This document shows, one piece after another, positions 24,192 to 34,114 of a DNA stretch of 43,285 nt (position 1 is its first letter; every line of letters begins with the position of its first letter). The notes under the pieces are model-generated. The model was not told the DNA's origin, searched no databases, and was given only the letters and a program-made list of their open reading frames with translations. This DNA comes from Acidobacteriaceae bacterium (GTDB lineage Bacteria > Acidobacteriota > Terriglobia > Terriglobales > Acidobacteriaceae): positions 1 through 43,285 of the forward strand of contig PLGM01000096.1 in NCBI GenBank assembly GCA_003139795.1. Direction: 5' to 3'. A program made the translations under genes and the position numbers.

Positions 24192-25159
24192 ACGGCGGCC
24201 TGGACTACGTTGTGCATCGGCTCGCCGTTGATGTAGCGGCGGAGTTCGCCTGCAGCGGTGCGCAACGAGCGGGGCGCAAACTGCGGGCTCGACCCGGCTA
24301 CGTGGGGAGTGAGCAGCAGATTGGGACAGCTCCACAACGGGTGTCCATCCGGAAGCGGCTCGGGATCGGTCACGTCCAGGGCGGCGCGAATGTGGCCCGC
24401 GTTGAGCGCCTCGACCAGCGCGTTGGTATCTACAATGGGTCCACGCGCGGCGTTGACCAGCAGCGCGCCCTGCGGCATGAGGGCAAGCTGGCGCGGACCG
24501 ATGAGTCCGCGCGATTCCGCGGTGAAGGGCAGGATCAGAATCACTATTTCAGCCTGAGGCAACAAGCTGTCCAACTCGCTGACGGCATGAACCTCGGGTT
24601 CGGTGCGCGCGCCGCGGGCCACGCGCAGCAAGTCCACACGAAATGGCGCGAGTATGCGCTCAATCTCCTTGCCAATGGCGCCGTAGCCCACCAGCAGCAC
24701 CGTCTTGCCGGTGAGTTCCTCCAAAAGCACAGGCGGATACAGGGGCCGCGTGTCGCCGGTGATGGCGGCATAATGCGCGCTGGCCTGGAAACGGCGCTTC
24801 CACTGGCCGGCGCGCTGGACATCGAGATAGAACGGAAAGTACTTCAGCATGGCCAGAATCGAGGCCACAGTCCACTCCGCGGTGGAGATGTTGTGCGCGC
24901 CATGGGCGTTGCAGATGGTGACATGAGGGCCGACCGTGCCCGGAATCCACTCCGTACCGGCCATGAGCGACAGGACCAGGCGTACTCCATGAAGCCGCGG
25001 CCAAAGCCGAATGGCGCGCGTCGGATAGGGATCGGGAATCCAGACGTCGATGTCAATGTCCTGGTCCAGTTTATCGGGCAACGGAATGAGCTCGACTTCC
25101 GGGGGAAAATCGCTCAACAGCTCCGCCGCCAATGTTGGGGGGTATCCGACTCGCAGCAT
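24188..25159 (-). CDS. D-isomer-specific 2-hydroxyacid dehydrogenase
   Basis: A 323-residue NAD(P)-dependent oxidoreductase. The Rossmann motif GYGAIG is near residue 155. The catalytic triad is visible as Arg in NAARGPIVD, Glu in DPEPLPDGHPL and His in TPHVAGS. The family reduces 2-oxoacids such as glyoxylate or hydroxypyruvate to D-2-hydroxyacids; the substrate cannot be assigned. It is convergent with the PnuC-like gene and appears to be a single-gene unit, divergent from the FUSC gene. Confidence 0.9.
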   Translation of the reverse strand: MLRVGYPPTLAAELLSDFPPEVELIPLPDKLDQDIDIDVWIPDPYPTRAIRLWPRLHGVRLVLSLMAGTEWIPGTVGPHVTICNAHGAHNISTAEWTVASILAMLKYFPFYLDVQRAGQWKRRFQASAHYAAITGDTRPLYPPVLLEELTGKTVLLVGYGAIGKEIERILAPFRVDLLRVARGARTEPEVHAVSELDSLLPQAEIVILILPFTAESRGLIGPRQLALMPQGALLVNAARGPIVDTNALVEALNAGHIRAALDVTDPEPLPDGHPLWSCPNLLLTPHVAGSSPQFAPRSLRTAAGELRRYINGEPMHNVVQAAV

Positions 25160-25283
25160 GGTATTTGCCGCCCCGACCGATGCGGGCGCCTCAATCCTAT
25201 GTTAAATGGGCAGGCCGATAGCGGGCGCTTCGGCTAAGCTGGTAGCCTTTGGTGGAGTGGCATGGGACAAGAGTAAGACTGGC

Positions 25284-25307
25284 CGCCGGGATGAACCATG
25301 CCCGGCG
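25284..25307. repeat. inverted repeat upstream of the FUSC gene
   Basis: CGCCGGG / CCCGGCG arms of 7 bases with a 10-base loop, about 40 bases before the ATG at 25348. It could be a leader hairpin or an operator; nothing else supports a function. Confidence 0.4.
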
Positions 25308-25347
25308 ACCCTGTACACATGAGGGTTTTCGACAGCGAATTAAAATC

Positions 25348-26481
25348 ATGCGCCTGAAGGCAAACAAGACGATGTCCCAGCAGCAGCTTGCGATCAAGCT
25401 GCGCGTGGAAGAGAAGGAGAAGCCGCGGATTCTTTCCTGGGAGCGGCAGCGGCTGCTGATCCACGCCGCAAAGACGGCGCTGGCCGCGGCCCTGTGCTGG
25501 TGGCTGGCGCTGCGTTTTGGGTGGCGCGACGGTTACTGGGGCTCGATCAGCGCCATCATCGTGTTGCAATCGAATGTCGGTTCCACGGTGAACGCCTCGC
25601 GGGATCGGATTCTGGGCACGCTGATCGGCGCCGTGCTTGGCTTTTCGTTTTCCCTGTTTGGCACGCTTCCGTGGAACTACATTCTCGCGGTGCTCGCGGC
25701 GGTTATCGTCTGCGGCTTGCTGGGACTGCGCAGCAGTTCGCGGCTGGCCGGGGTCACCATCACGATCATTATGTTGGTGCAGAAAACGGGACCACGCTGG
25801 ATCCTGGCGCTGGACCGCGTGGGCGAGGTGGTGCTGGGCATCGTGGTGGCGCTCGCCGTGACCACGCTGGTGTTTCCCGACCGCGCGAGGCTGAGGCTGC
25901 GCGACGGGCTGGCGCAGGAGTTTCTGGTTATGGGCGCGTTCTTCGAGGCGATTCTGCAGGGGTTTCGCGGCGCGCCGGCCGAGAACCTGCCCGCGCTGCA
26001 CGAGGATGCGCTGGCCATGCTGCGCGGCAACAATCAACTGCTGGAGGAAGCACGCAATGAGCCGTCAGGGGGCCCCGGCTGGCGCGAGGGGCTGGGCATG
26101 CTGGCGCAGTTTGGCCGTTCGCTCTTCGACGCCCTGGTGGCGCTGGAATTCTCAGTCAAAGACAGCCACCACGATGCGTTTGCGCAGCAACTGGAGCCGG
26201 AACTGGGAAAGCTGGCCGTGGACATTCGCAGCGGGTTTCGCCACGTGGCCGGCCGCATTCACGCATGGCGCTTCAATGTGGCGCCGACACAGATGAATCT
26301 GGAAGAGGACATCGCGCAACTCGAAGCGCGCATGGACGCAGTGCGGCACACGGGCATCGGATTCTCGCAGGCCGAGATTCTGCGCGCCTATGCCGTGCAA
26401 CTGCATCTCAAACAGATTGCCCGGCTGCTGCGCGCCTCGCGCGTTGAGACCAGCCGCGCCATCGGAGAGACGCAGGAATAA
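25348..26481 (+). CDS. FUSC-family membrane protein
   Basis: A 377-residue protein with six N-terminal helices (about residues 28-175; DGYWGSISAIIVLQSNVGST, RILGTLIGAVLGF) followed by a soluble helical domain. This is the half-unit layout of the fusaric-acid-resistance/aromatic acid exporter (FUSC, ArAE) superfamily, which is linked to efflux of hydroxylated aromatic acids. The start is uncertain: the ATG at 25348 has no good ribosome site, an ATG at 25372 is possible, and the frame opens at 25249. No adaptor protein partner is adjacent. Confidence 0.85.
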   Translation: MRLKANKTMSQQQLAIKLRVEEKEKPRILSWERQRLLIHAAKTALAAALCWWLALRFGWRDGYWGSISAIIVLQSNVGSTVNASRDRILGTLIGAVLGFSFSLFGTLPWNYILAVLAAVIVCGLLGLRSSSRLAGVTITIIMLVQKTGPRWILALDRVGEVVLGIVVALAVTTLVFPDRARLRLRDGLAQEFLVMGAFFEAILQGFRGAPAENLPALHEDALAMLRGNNQLLEEARNEPSGGPGWREGLGMLAQFGRSLFDALVALEFSVKDSHHDAFAQQLEPELGKLAVDIRSGFRHVAGRIHAWRFNVAPTQMNLEEDIAQLEARMDAVRHTGIGFSQAEILRAYAVQLHLKQIARLLRASRVETSRAIGETQE

Positions 26482-26488
26482 AAGTCTG

Positions 26489-27658
26489 CTACGCGAAGAA
26501 CCTGCGCAGCGCTTCCACGCAATCTTCGATCTCCTTCAGCGTGATGGCGTAGCCGAAGCGCAAATGCCCTTCGCCCTGGGCGCCGAAGACCGATCCCGGT
26601 ATGGTGGCGATGTGCGCCTTATCGAGCAGGATCTGCGCTGCCGTGCGGCTGTTCTTGTGCACCTTCTCGGCGTTGGGAAAGGCATAAAAAGCACCCGCAG
26701 GCGACGGGCACTCGAGGCCCACTTCATTAAGGCCGGCGACCAGCAGATCGCGGCGCTGGCGATACTCTTCGCGGAGGCGGGCGATCTCTGCCTCCGGCGT
26801 GGTGAGCGCTTGGATCATCGCGTACTGCACCGGCGTGGCGACGCCGTTGGTGGAGTAGAGCACGATCTTGCGCAAGGCAGTCATGAAGGGCTCTTTGGCC
26901 ACCGCGTATCCGGCGCGCCAGCCGGTCATGGCGTATGTTTTCGAGAAGGTGAAAGCGGTGATGGTCCGCTCCGCCATGCCGGGCAGCGAGGCGATGGAAA
27001 CATGCGCGCCGTCATAGAGCAGGTCCTCGTAGGCCTCGTCGGCAATCACCACCAGATCTCGCTCGATGGCGAAGGCTGCAACCTCTTGCGCCTCGGCGCG
27101 CGTGAAGACCAGGCCGCTGGGATTCTGCGGCGTGTTGTAGTAGATGGCGCGCGTCTGCGGAGTTGAAAACTGCTCAAGAGTATTGCGAATGCCGTTGCGG
27201 CGCGCGGTGGATGTGGGCACAAGCAATGGCCGCGCCTGTGCTCCGGTGACGAGGTCGCTGATCGGCGTCCAGTAGGGCGAGAAGACCAGCGCATCGTCGC
27301 CGGGGTCTAGCACGCCTTGAAAGGCCGCATACAATCCCTGCGAGCCACCCACGGTGGCGATCACTTCGTCGGTGGTGACGTGGATGCCGTTTTTGGCCGC
27401 CAGCTTGTCGGCCAGCGCCTTACGCAACGGCAACACACCGGAAGACGGCGCATAGTGCGTCTGATTCTCCACCAGCGCCTTGATGGCCGCGTACTTGATA
27501 TCGGGCGGCGTCTCAAAGAACGGTTCGCCCCCGTGCAGCGCATGCACATGGAGACCTTCCGCGCGCAATGCCATCACCTTGTTGCGAATCTGCACAATGT
27601 CGGAGAAGCCGACCTCATCCAGCCGCTTTGCCAGCCTGATCCCGCTCTGCCTCCTCAT
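26489..27658 (-). CDS. class I/II PLP-dependent aminotransferase
   Basis: A 389-residue aminotransferase of the aspartate/aromatic type (AT-I). Visible are the cofactor phosphate/ring regions GGSQGLYAAF and YYNTPQNPSGLVF, the Asp in VVIADEAYEDL, the Schiff-base Lys in FSKTYAMTGWRAGY and the C-terminal substrate Arg in HLRFGYA. The specific amino acid is not clear. It lies 117 bases downstream of hisA on the same strand and is convergent with the FUSC gene, with a gap of only 7 bases. It is distinct from the dedicated hisC further upstream. Confidence 0.92.
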   Translation of the reverse strand: MRRQSGIRLAKRLDEVGFSDIVQIRNKVMALRAEGLHVHALHGGEPFFETPPDIKYAAIKALVENQTHYAPSSGVLPLRKALADKLAAKNGIHVTTDEVIATVGGSQGLYAAFQGVLDPGDDALVFSPYWTPISDLVTGAQARPLLVPTSTARRNGIRNTLEQFSTPQTRAIYYNTPQNPSGLVFTRAEAQEVAAFAIERDLVVIADEAYEDLLYDGAHVSIASLPGMAERTITAFTFSKTYAMTGWRAGYAVAKEPFMTALRKIVLYSTNGVATPVQYAMIQALTTPEAEIARLREEYRQRRDLLVAGLNEVGLECPSPAGAFYAFPNAEKVHKNSRTAAQILLDKAHIATIPGSVFGAQGEGHLRFGYAITLKEIEDCVEALRRFFA

Positions 27659-27775
27659 CTTGGTTCCGTTTCCTTTCTTAACCGGGTGGGGGAAGTCTTT
27701 CTTACCAGCATATCCGATTCCCGCTTTGGCGCATTCAACTCTCCCGCTTAACCGTTCAGGATTGCGCGGCGAGCA

Positions 27776-28453
27776 TCAGACCGCGAGCAACTCGGTGTAG
27801 ACGGCCATGCCCACCACGGCGTCTGCGCCCAGCGCGTCAAGTGCATCCACCTCCTGCTGGCTGCGAATGCCGCCTGCCACAATGAGCTGCCTTTCCGTGA
27901 GCTTGCGGAGGCGCGCGGCGGTCGCGATGGGAAAGCCCTGCATCAGGCCCTCGCCGTCCACGTGCGTGTAGAGGAATGCGGCAGCGTAAGGCTCAAGCTG
28001 TGGAATCGCTTCGTCGGGCGTGAGAGCGACCTGCGCCCTCCAGCCTTTTACGGCGATGCGGCCGCTTTTGGTGTCGATGCCGGCGACCACGCGCTCCGCG
28101 CCCACGCCGGCGGCCAGCTCGGCGGCAAACGCTGTGTTGACCGCGCCATTTTCAGAGAAGAGCGCGGAGCCGATGATGACGCGCATGGCGCCCGCATCGA
28201 GCACCTGGCGGGCGCGCTCGATGGAGTGGATGCCGCCGCCGGCCTGGACTGGCAGCCGGTTCGCAATCTGCGCAACAAGTTGTGAATTGTCGCCCTGGCG
28301 CATGGCTGCGTCGAGGTCGATCAACTGTACGAGAGGAAAGCGCGCGAATCTTTCGATCCAGTATTCGAAATCGTCGAAGGCGAGGCGCAGTTTTTCGCCC
28401 TGCACCAGCTGAACGATGCGGCCGCCCAGCAAATCGATGGAAGGAATCAGCAT
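27776..28453 (-). CDS. hisA: HisA, ProFAR isomerase
   Basis: A 225-residue TIM-barrel enzyme that isomerises ProFAR to PRFAR in histidine synthesis. The catalytic Asp in IPSIDLLGG and the second Asp in VAGIDTKSG are in place; phosphate loops AGGGIHS and VAGGIRS are present. It is about 20 residues shorter than typical HisA, and the usual YTDIxRDG loop reads YTHVDGEG, so it is a somewhat divergent member. Its start overlaps hisF by 7 bases. It is the last his gene of the operon. Confidence 0.9.
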   Translation of the reverse strand: MLIPSIDLLGGRIVQLVQGEKLRLAFDDFEYWIERFARFPLVQLIDLDAAMRQGDNSQLVAQIANRLPVQAGGGIHSIERARQVLDAGAMRVIIGSALFSENGAVNTAFAAELAAGVGAERVVAGIDTKSGRIAVKGWRAQVALTPDEAIPQLEPYAAAFLYTHVDGEGLMQGFPIATAARLRKLTERQLIVAGGIRSQQEVDALDALGADAVVGMAVYTELLAV

Positions 28454-29226
28454 GGAAGCCTCACGGAGACGCCGGCGCGAGCCAATTCTTCTTTAAGCGA
28501 ACGCGAGCTCGAAACGCCGAAATGGAAGATGCTTGCCGCGAGCGCGGCGTCGGCTTTGCCGCGTGCGAATACTTCGATAAAGTGTGCCACGGTTCCGGCG
28601 CCTCCCGAGGCGATGACGGGAATGCCGACCGACTCGCTGACCGCGGCGGTGAGCTCGCAATCGAAGCCGGCGCGGGTTCCGTCGGAGTCCATGGAGGTGA
28701 GCAGGATTTCGCCTGCGCCGCGGGCTTCAGCCTCGTGCGCCCACTCGACCACGCGGCGGCCTGCCGGCTTGCGTCCGCCCTGCACAAATACCTGCGCGTC
28801 GCGGACCGGATCGGCGGCTTCCGGGTCGCGGCGCGCATCGATGGCGACGACGACGGCCTGTGCGCCAAATGTACGGCCGATGGCATCAATCAAGGTTGGG
28901 TCGGCGAGCGCAGCGGAGTTGACGCTGACCTTGTCGGCGCCGGCCTCGAAGACCTGCGCAGCGTCGGCGGCGGTGCGAATGCCGCCGCCTACGGCGAAAG
29001 GAATGAACAACTCACGAGCGGTTCTGCGCACGGTGTCGAGCAGTGTTTGCCGGCCTTCGTGCGTCGCGGTAATGTCGAGCAGCACAATTTCGTCGGCACC
29101 TTCGCGGGCATGGCGGGCAGCGAGGGCGGCAGGATCGCCGGCGTCGATCAGGTCGACGAACTGCACGCCTTTTACGACACGGCCGCCGTGCACATCGAGG
29201 CAGGCGATGATTCGCTTGGTCAGCAT
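28447..29226 (-). CDS. hisF: HisF, imidazole glycerol-phosphate synthase cyclase subunit
   Basis: A 259-residue TIM barrel that uses ammonia from HisH to convert PRFAR to IGP and AICAR. Catalytic Asp is in ACLDVHGG and the second in VVAIDARRD; phosphate loops VGGGIRT and ASGGAGT, and [10 protein letters not shown], match the family. GGTAGGG precedes the ATG. It follows hisH by 8 bases. Confidence 0.96.
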   Translation of the reverse strand: MLTKRIIACLDVHGGRVVKGVQFVDLIDAGDPAALAARHAREGADEIVLLDITATHEGRQTLLDTVRRTARELFIPFAVGGGIRTAADAAQVFEAGADKVSVNSAALADPTLIDAIGRTFGAQAVVVAIDARRDPEAADPVRDAQVFVQGGRKPAGRRVVEWAHEAEARGAGEILLTSMDSDGTRAGFDCELTAAVSESVGIPVIASGGAGTVAHFIEVFARGKADAALAASIFHFGVSSSRSLKEELARAGVSVRLPC

Positions 29227-29234
29227 GCTGTTCC

Positions 29235-29837
29235 CTACCCTTCCCAGGAGAGAAAATTGGCTAGGATCTTGAGGCCGGTTGGCCCGGATTTTTCCGGATG
29301 AAACTGGACGCCCATGACGTTGGCGCGCTCGACTGCTGACGCGAAGGGTTCGATGTAGTGGGTGATGGCCGCGGTGTCGGCTGTGACCGGAGCTTTGTAG
29401 GAGTGCGTGAAGTAGACGAACTCGCCGGGTTCGACGCCGGCTAAAAGGCGCGAGCCTTTGCGTACTTCAAGGGAGTTCCAACCGACGTGCGGGACCTTTT
29501 CGTGGCTTTCAGAGAAGCGCGTGCAGCTCTCGGAGAATTGCGCTAGTCCCGGCTGCTGGGGCGCTTCGCTCGAGCCCGCGTAGAGCCACTGCATGCCCAC
29601 GCAGATGCCGAGGAAGGGAACGCCGCGTGCAATGGCTGCGCGGACAGCGGCGATGAGGCCGGTTGCGTCGAGGCGGTTGGTGGCCGCGAAATGACCTACG
29701 CCGGGGAGGACGATGCGCGTCGCGGATTCAACGAAAGACAGATTGCCATCTGTGACGACTGGCTCTGCACCCAGGTGGTGCAGGGCCTTGAGCACCGAAG
29801 TTAGATTGCCAGCTTTGTAGTCGATGACAGTGATCAT
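29235..29837 (-). CDS. hisH: HisH, glutamine amidotransferase subunit of IGP synthase
   Basis: A 200-residue class I glutamine amidotransferase that feeds ammonia to HisF. The nucleophilic Cys is in GICVGMQWL, the oxyanion region is PGVGHF, and the His-Glu pair is in QFHPEKSG. The ATG at 29837 gives the usual [11 protein letters not shown] start; an open frame of 22 more codons upstream is not family-like. It is separated from the preceding small membrane-protein gene by 46 bases. Confidence 0.95.
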   Translation of the reverse strand: MITVIDYKAGNLTSVLKALHHLGAEPVVTDGNLSFVESATRIVLPGVGHFAATNRLDATGLIAAVRAAIARGVPFLGICVGMQWLYAGSSEAPQQPGLAQFSESCTRFSESHEKVPHVGWNSLEVRKGSRLLAGVEPGEFVYFTHSYKAPVTADTAAITHYIEPFASAVERANVMGVQFHPEKSGPTGLKILANFLSWEG

Positions 29838-29883
29838 TTGACCATTACCCAAAATGCGATATCGCTGAACCATAAGTACGCAG

Positions 29884-30117
29884 TTACACACGACGCGCAG
29901 CAATCGCCACTGCCCATCTTGGTCGCAGACTTATTGGGGCAAGAATGACTTCAGCAATGCTGATAACGAAACCAACCTCTGCGCAAATTACCATTGTGGA
30001 GAAATGGTCCTCATAAAATTGCTTATTCAAGAGGAGCCTGCCGATGTAGAGCAAGAAATTGGCGACGAAAGCAACGATTGCCGCCAATCGAACTCTGTCT
30101 CGCCATGTAATACTCAT
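29884..30117 (-). CDS. small two-helix membrane protein inside the his operon
   Basis: A 77-residue protein with two predicted membrane helices (about 10-29, LAAIVAFVANFLLYIG, and 42-63, VICAEVGFVISIAEVILAPI) and basic ends. It is not a known histidine enzyme. Its ATG overlaps the hisB stop by one base (TAATG), so it is translationally coupled. Its codons are visibly AT-richer than those of hisB and hisH, which suggests a later insertion into the operon. I do not recognise a family. Confidence 0.6.
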   Translation of the reverse strand: MSITWRDRVRLAAIVAFVANFLLYIGRLLLNKQFYEDHFSTMVICAEVGFVISIAEVILAPISLRPRWAVAIAARRV

Positions 30118-30746
30118 TAGAGAAGTCCCTTCGTGGATGGCAACAATTCGCCCAATTGTTTGTCCCGCGAGCAGGCCACGCGCAGGGCTCGCGCGAAGGC
30201 CTTGAAGATGGCTTCGATCTTGTGATGGTTGGAGCGGCCGTACATGGTCTTCACGTGCACGTTGGCGCGGGCGCCGCGCGCGAAGCCTTCAAAGAAATCC
30301 GTGACCAGTTCGGTTTGCAGGTCGCCCACCAGGCGGGTGCGGACTTTGGTTTCGACGGCGAAGGCCGCGCGCCCGCTCAGATCGACGGCGGCGATGGCGA
30401 GGGTTTCGTCCATGGGCATGAGGAAATATCCGGCGCGGAGAATGCCTCGCTTGTCGCCGAGGGCGCGGTCGAAGGCCTCGCCCAGCGCGATTCCCACGTC
30501 TTCAACGGTGTGATGCTGATCCACGTCGAGATCGCCGTCGCACCTGAGTTCAAGGTCGAAGGCGCCGTGACGCGTGAACAGCTCCAGCATGTGATCGAAG
30601 AAGCGAATGCCGGTGGAGATTTTGTACTGGCCGCGGCCTTCTACGATGAGGCGGATTGAGATGCGGGTTTCCGCGGTGTTGCGCTCAACGATGGAGGTGC
30701 GCGCGCTGGATTTGATTGCGGATTTCGCTTTTTTCCCGGTTGTCAT
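30117..30746 (-). CDS. hisB: HisB, imidazoleglycerol-phosphate dehydratase
   Basis: A 209-residue monofunctional IGP dehydratase (no histidinol-phosphatase domain). The manganese-binding motifs [23 protein letters not shown] and [14 protein letters not shown] are all present. A 15-20 residue basic N-terminal extension precedes the domain. GGAGGAG lies upstream of the ATG, which overlaps the hisC stop by 4 bases. Confidence 0.96.
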   Translation of the reverse strand: MTTGKKAKSAIKSSARTSIVERNTAETRISIRLIVEGRGQYKISTGIRFFDHMLELFTRHGAFDLELRCDGDLDVDQHHTVEDVGIALGEAFDRALGDKRGILRAGYFLMPMDETLAIAAVDLSGRAAFAVETKVRTRLVGDLQTELVTDFFEGFARGARANVHVKTMYGRSNHHKIEAIFKAFARALRVACSRDKQLGELLPSTKGLL

Positions 30747-31852
30747 TGCGCTTCTCCTCCCAGTTTCAAAGCGGCGATGGCTTCGTTGAGGGCCAAAACG
30801 GCTTGCTGCATCTGCTCGCGGGTTCCAATGGTGATGCGGACACGGCCGTCGCAGCCGGGATCGCTGGAGCGGTCGCGGACCAGCACGCCGGCGGCGCGCA
30901 TGAGGCGCACAAACTCCGCGTGTTGAGGGCCGATGTCGACGAGGATGAAGTTGGCGCAGCTGGGCCAGCGGCGGAGTTTGGCTGCATCGAGGGCGGCTTC
31001 GAAATCGTGGCGCGCTCGAAGCACTTCGCTTACGTACCAGTCTATATAGGACGAGTCTTCGAGAGCGGGCGGAAGACAGGCCAGCGCGAGCGAGTTCACG
31101 CTGTAGGGCGAAAGGACGCGGCGCACCCAGCGCATTAACTCCACCGGACCCGCAAGCAAGCCGAGACGCAGGCCTGCGAGGCCGTAGGCCTTGGAGAAGG
31201 TTCGCGCGACAACCAGGTTGGGAAGGGCGCGGACCAGATCGATCACCGTCTCGCCGTGGAAGTGAAAGTAGGCTTCGTCGACAAGGAGCACGGCGTGAGG
31301 CGCGCGGTGAGCGATCTGAAGAAGCTGCGCGCGGGAGGCGACGCTGCCCGAGGGGCTGTTGGGATTGGCGATGGCGATGATTTTGGTGCGCGGCGTGATA
31401 GCGGCGATGAGGCGCTCGATGGGAAACTGCAGGTCGTCGGCGGCCAACACGGGGACCAAGTGTGCATCCGTGGCCGATGCATAGACCTCGTACATGGTGT
31501 AGGTGGGGACGGGCAGCAGCAGTTCGTCGCCTGCTTCAAGGAAGGTTTCAAAGAGGACGTGAATGGCTTCGTCCACGCCATTGGTGAGAGCCACCTGCGG
31601 CGCGGCGAGACCGAGATGGGCGGCGACGATGGTTTCGACGGGTTCGCGCTCGGGATAACGCGTGAGATCGCCAGCGGAGATGCGGCCAAGCACTTCGCGC
31701 ACCCTGGGCGAACAGGCGAGCGTGTTCTCGTTGAAGTCGAGGCGGAGCAGATCGCGGTTGCCGAGAGGAGGGTGATACTCCTTCATCGACTGCACGCGCA
31801 GGCGCGGCGCTGGAGTGATTGCAGTCACGGCTTCAGGGGCGGCTTCCGTCAT
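30743..31852 (-). CDS. hisC: HisC, histidinol-phosphate aminotransferase
   Basis: A 369-residue PLP enzyme that converts imidazole acetol phosphate to histidinol phosphate. LDFNENTL at the N-terminus, [16 protein letters not shown] and the Schiff-base Lys in [16 protein letters not shown] mark the HisC group; RVRITIGT carries the C-terminal substrate Arg. The ATG at 31852 has AAGGAG 5 bases upstream and lies 20 bases inside the end of hisD, so the two genes overlap. Confidence 0.95.
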   Translation of the reverse strand: MTEAAPEAVTAITPAPRLRVQSMKEYHPPLGNRDLLRLDFNENTLACSPRVREVLGRISAGDLTRYPEREPVETIVAAHLGLAAPQVALTNGVDEAIHVLFETFLEAGDELLLPVPTYTMYEVYASATDAHLVPVLAADDLQFPIERLIAAITPRTKIIAIANPNSPSGSVASRAQLLQIAHRAPHAVLLVDEAYFHFHGETVIDLVRALPNLVVARTFSKAYGLAGLRLGLLAGPVELMRWVRRVLSPYSVNSLALACLPPALEDSSYIDWYVSEVLRARHDFEAALDAAKLRRWPSCANFILVDIGPQHAEFVRLMRAAGVLVRDRSSDPGCDGRVRITIGTREQMQQAVLALNEAIAALKLGGEAQ

Positions 31853-33122
31853 GGTGACTCCTTCTCTGCAAGCGGGTGCGAATGGCCTCGGCGTGGCCTG
31901 TGAGGCCTTCGGCATCCGCGAGCAACGCGGCTTTTGGACCGAGCGAGCGCAGCGATTGCGCGGAGTACTGCTGCACGGTGATGAGCTTGACGAAGTCGTT
32001 GACGCTGAGGGCCCCGCGGACACGGGCTGTGCCGCCGGTGGGCAGCGTGTGATTGGGTCCGGAGATGTAATCGCCCATGGGCTGCGCGGACCAGCGGCCG
32101 ACGAAGACCGAACCCGCATTCCGCACCCAATCGAGGTCGCTGGGGGCGTCCACGGTGAGGTGCTCGGGGGCAAGCCGATTGGTGATGATGCGCGCCTCGT
32201 CGACGGTTGAGGCGACGATCACGAGGCCGTTGCGATCAAGGGCGGCGCGCGCGACGGGATTCTTGCGGCTGCGCATCTTTCCTTCGGCGATGACCTCTTT
32301 TGCGAGCTCTTCGCGCGTGGTGATGAAGATGGCGAGGGCCTCGGGATCGTGCTCGGCCTGCGCGACGAGGTCGGAGGCAATGGCGGTTGGGTTGCCGCGC
32401 TCGCTCGTCACCACAATTTCAGTGGGGCCGGCGAGCATGTCGATGGCGCAATCGAAGGCTACGAGGCGCTTGGCCGCGGTGACATAGAGGTTGCCGGGGC
32501 CGACGATCTTGTCGACGCGCGGGAGTGTTGCGGTTCCGTAGGCCAACGCGGCGACAGCATGCGCGCCACCGAGGCGATAGAACTCCGGGATGCCGAGCAG
32601 GTGGGCGGCGGCGAGGGTTTCAGGCGCGGGTTTGGGCGAGACGACCGCGATGCGCGCGACGCCCGCGACCTGCGCGGGAATGGCGGTCATGAGCAGCGTG
32701 GAGGGCAACGGATGGCGGCCACTTGGGACATAGCAACCCACCGAGGCGAGTGGGCGGACAAGTTGGCCGGTGGTGAGGCCGGGGATGGGAGATAAGTTCC
32801 ATGAGGCAGGAAGTTGTTGCTGGGCAAAAGTGCGAATCTGCCCTGCCGCCGTGGACAATGCGTCGCGCAGAGCGGGATTGATGGATTCCCATGCAGCGGC
32901 CATTTCTTCTTTCGTGACGCGCAGGCTCGATGTCTCGGTGAGGCCGTCAAATTTTTCGGCGTAACGTAACAGAGCGCGGTCGCCTTGCTTGCGCACATCG
33001 GCGACAATGCGCCTGACAGCGGGCAGCACACTGTCGAGTGCGGCCCCGCCACGTCGTTCCAGGGTGGCGAGAATTTCCTCCGATTGTTGAGCGCCGCGTC
33101 CTTTGGTCCGGATTAACCTCAT
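31833..33122 (-). CDS. hisD: HisD, histidinol dehydrogenase
   Basis: A 429-residue zinc enzyme that oxidises histidinol to histidine in two steps. Recognisable blocks are CYVPSGRHPLPSTLLM, GGAHAVAALAYGT, VDKIVGPGNLYVTAAKR, DMLAGPTEIVV, QAEHDPEA and GDYISGPNHTLPTGGTARVRGALSV, including the zinc-site Gln and His in LVAQAEHD. AAGGGG precedes the ATG. It is separated from hisG by 116 bases of palindromic sequence, the one loose joint in the 5' half of the operon. Confidence 0.96.
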   Translation of the reverse strand: MRLIRTKGRGAQQSEEILATLERRGGAALDSVLPAVRRIVADVRKQGDRALLRYAEKFDGLTETSSLRVTKEEMAAAWESINPALRDALSTAAGQIRTFAQQQLPASWNLSPIPGLTTGQLVRPLASVGCYVPSGRHPLPSTLLMTAIPAQVAGVARIAVVSPKPAPETLAAAHLLGIPEFYRLGGAHAVAALAYGTATLPRVDKIVGPGNLYVTAAKRLVAFDCAIDMLAGPTEIVVTSERGNPTAIASDLVAQAEHDPEALAIFITTREELAKEVIAEGKMRSRKNPVARAALDRNGLVIVASTVDEARIITNRLAPEHLTVDAPSDLDWVRNAGSVFVGRWSAQPMGDYISGPNHTLPTGGTARVRGALSVNDFVKLITVQQYSAQSLRSLGPKAALLADAEGLTGHAEAIRTRLQRRSHHDGSRP

Positions 33123-33169
33123 GATTCCCCTTCGTCGTCTCCCACCCTAGCGACAAAAACAAAAACGTC

Positions 33170-33211
33170 GTGCCCCGACCCTGAGGGTGTCCCGGCGCCC
33201 AGGTGGGGCAC
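33170..33211. repeat. palindromic insertion between hisG and hisD
   Basis: Arms GTGCCCC / GGGGCAC (33170-33176 and 33205-33211) enclose a smaller palindrome ACCCTGAGGGT (33178-33188). The surrounding sequence, with CCCACCCTAGCGAC and GGGGCACCC, looks related in style to the other intergenic repeats here. It could attenuate or stabilise the his mRNA between hisG and hisD; no T-run follows it. Confidence 0.5.
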
Positions 33212-33238
33212 CCAAATTTTGGTGACGGTGAAAGCGGT

Positions 33239-34114
33239 TCAAAGCACCACCTTGTTGAGCGGGTATTCGACGATGCCTGTCGCCTTGGCTGCTTTCAGGC
33301 GCGGGATTACGTCGCGGGCGACGCGCTCTTCGACGATGGTGTTGACCGCGACCCATTCCGAGTCGCTCAACTGAGAGATGGTGGGCGAATTCAAGGCGGG
33401 CAGCACGGCGAGAACGGCTTCGAGGTCCGCGCGCCTGACGTTGAGCATGAGGCCGACCTGCGATTGAGCGTCGATGGCGCCGCGCAGCATGAGCGCGATC
33501 TGATCGAGTTTCTGGCGCTTCCACGGGTCTGCAAGCGTGGCGTTGCCGGCGATGAGATGAGTCTCGCTCTCCATGACCGTGTCGATGATCTTGAGGTGGT
33601 TGGCCTTGAGGGAGCTCCCGGTCTCAGTGACTTCAACGATGGCGTCGGCGAGCATGGGCGGCTTGACTTCCGTTGCGCCCCAACTGAATTCGACCTTGGC
33701 GTTGACGCCCTTTTCAGCCAAGTAGCGCCTGGTGACTTCGACCAGCTCAGTGGCGATGATTTTGCCTTCGAGGTCCTCGGCCTTTTCAAAGCCGCTGCCT
33801 TCGGGAACGGCGAGCACCCAGCGAACCTTGCGGCGGCTCTGCTTGGCATAGGTGAGCGAGGCGACGCTGGTGACGTCGAGGCCGCTCTCGACCACCCAGT
33901 CGATGCCGGTGAGGCCCGCATCGAGAACGCCGTGATCGACGTAGCGCGCCATCTCCTGCGCGCGAATCAACATGCACTCGATTTCGGGGTCGTCGATGGA
34001 GGGGAAGTAGGAGCGGCCGTCGGCGTAGATGTTCCAGCCGGCGCGTTTGAAGAGAGCGACGGTGGCATCCTGCAGGCTGCCCTTGGGGATGCCGAGTCTA
34101 AGCTTGTTGGCCAC
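33239..34114 (-). CDS. hisG: HisG, ATP phosphoribosyltransferase (long form)
   Basis: A 291-residue enzyme for the first committed step, joining ATP and PRPP. It has the full catalytic domain ([11 protein letters not shown] at the N-terminus, [14 protein letters not shown], and the PRPP loop [14 protein letters not shown]) and the C-terminal regulatory domain (about residues 215-291) of the long form, so it should be histidine-feedback-inhibited and need no HisZ. The start is GTG at 34114 with GAGGAAA upstream, 17 bases inside the end of hisI. Confidence 0.95.
   Translation of the reverse strand: MANKLRLGIPKGSLQDATVALFKRAGWNIYADGRSYFPSIDDPEIECMLIRAQEMARYVDHGVLDAGLTGIDWVVESGLDVTSVASLTYAKQSRRKVRWVLAVPEGSGFEKAEDLEGKIIATELVEVTRRYLAEKGVNAKVEFSWGATEVKPPMLADAIVEVTETGSSLKANHLKIIDTVMESETHLIAGNATLADPWKRQKLDQIALMLRGAIDAQSQVGLMLNVRRADLEAVLAVLPALNSPTISQLSDSEWVAVNTIVEERVARDVIPRLKAAKATGIVEYPLNKVVL

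Noticed and set aside
23528-25237. 569-codon plus-strand frame across PnuC and the dehydrogenase
   Set aside because: It overlaps two well-supported genes in other frames and has no recognisable domain.
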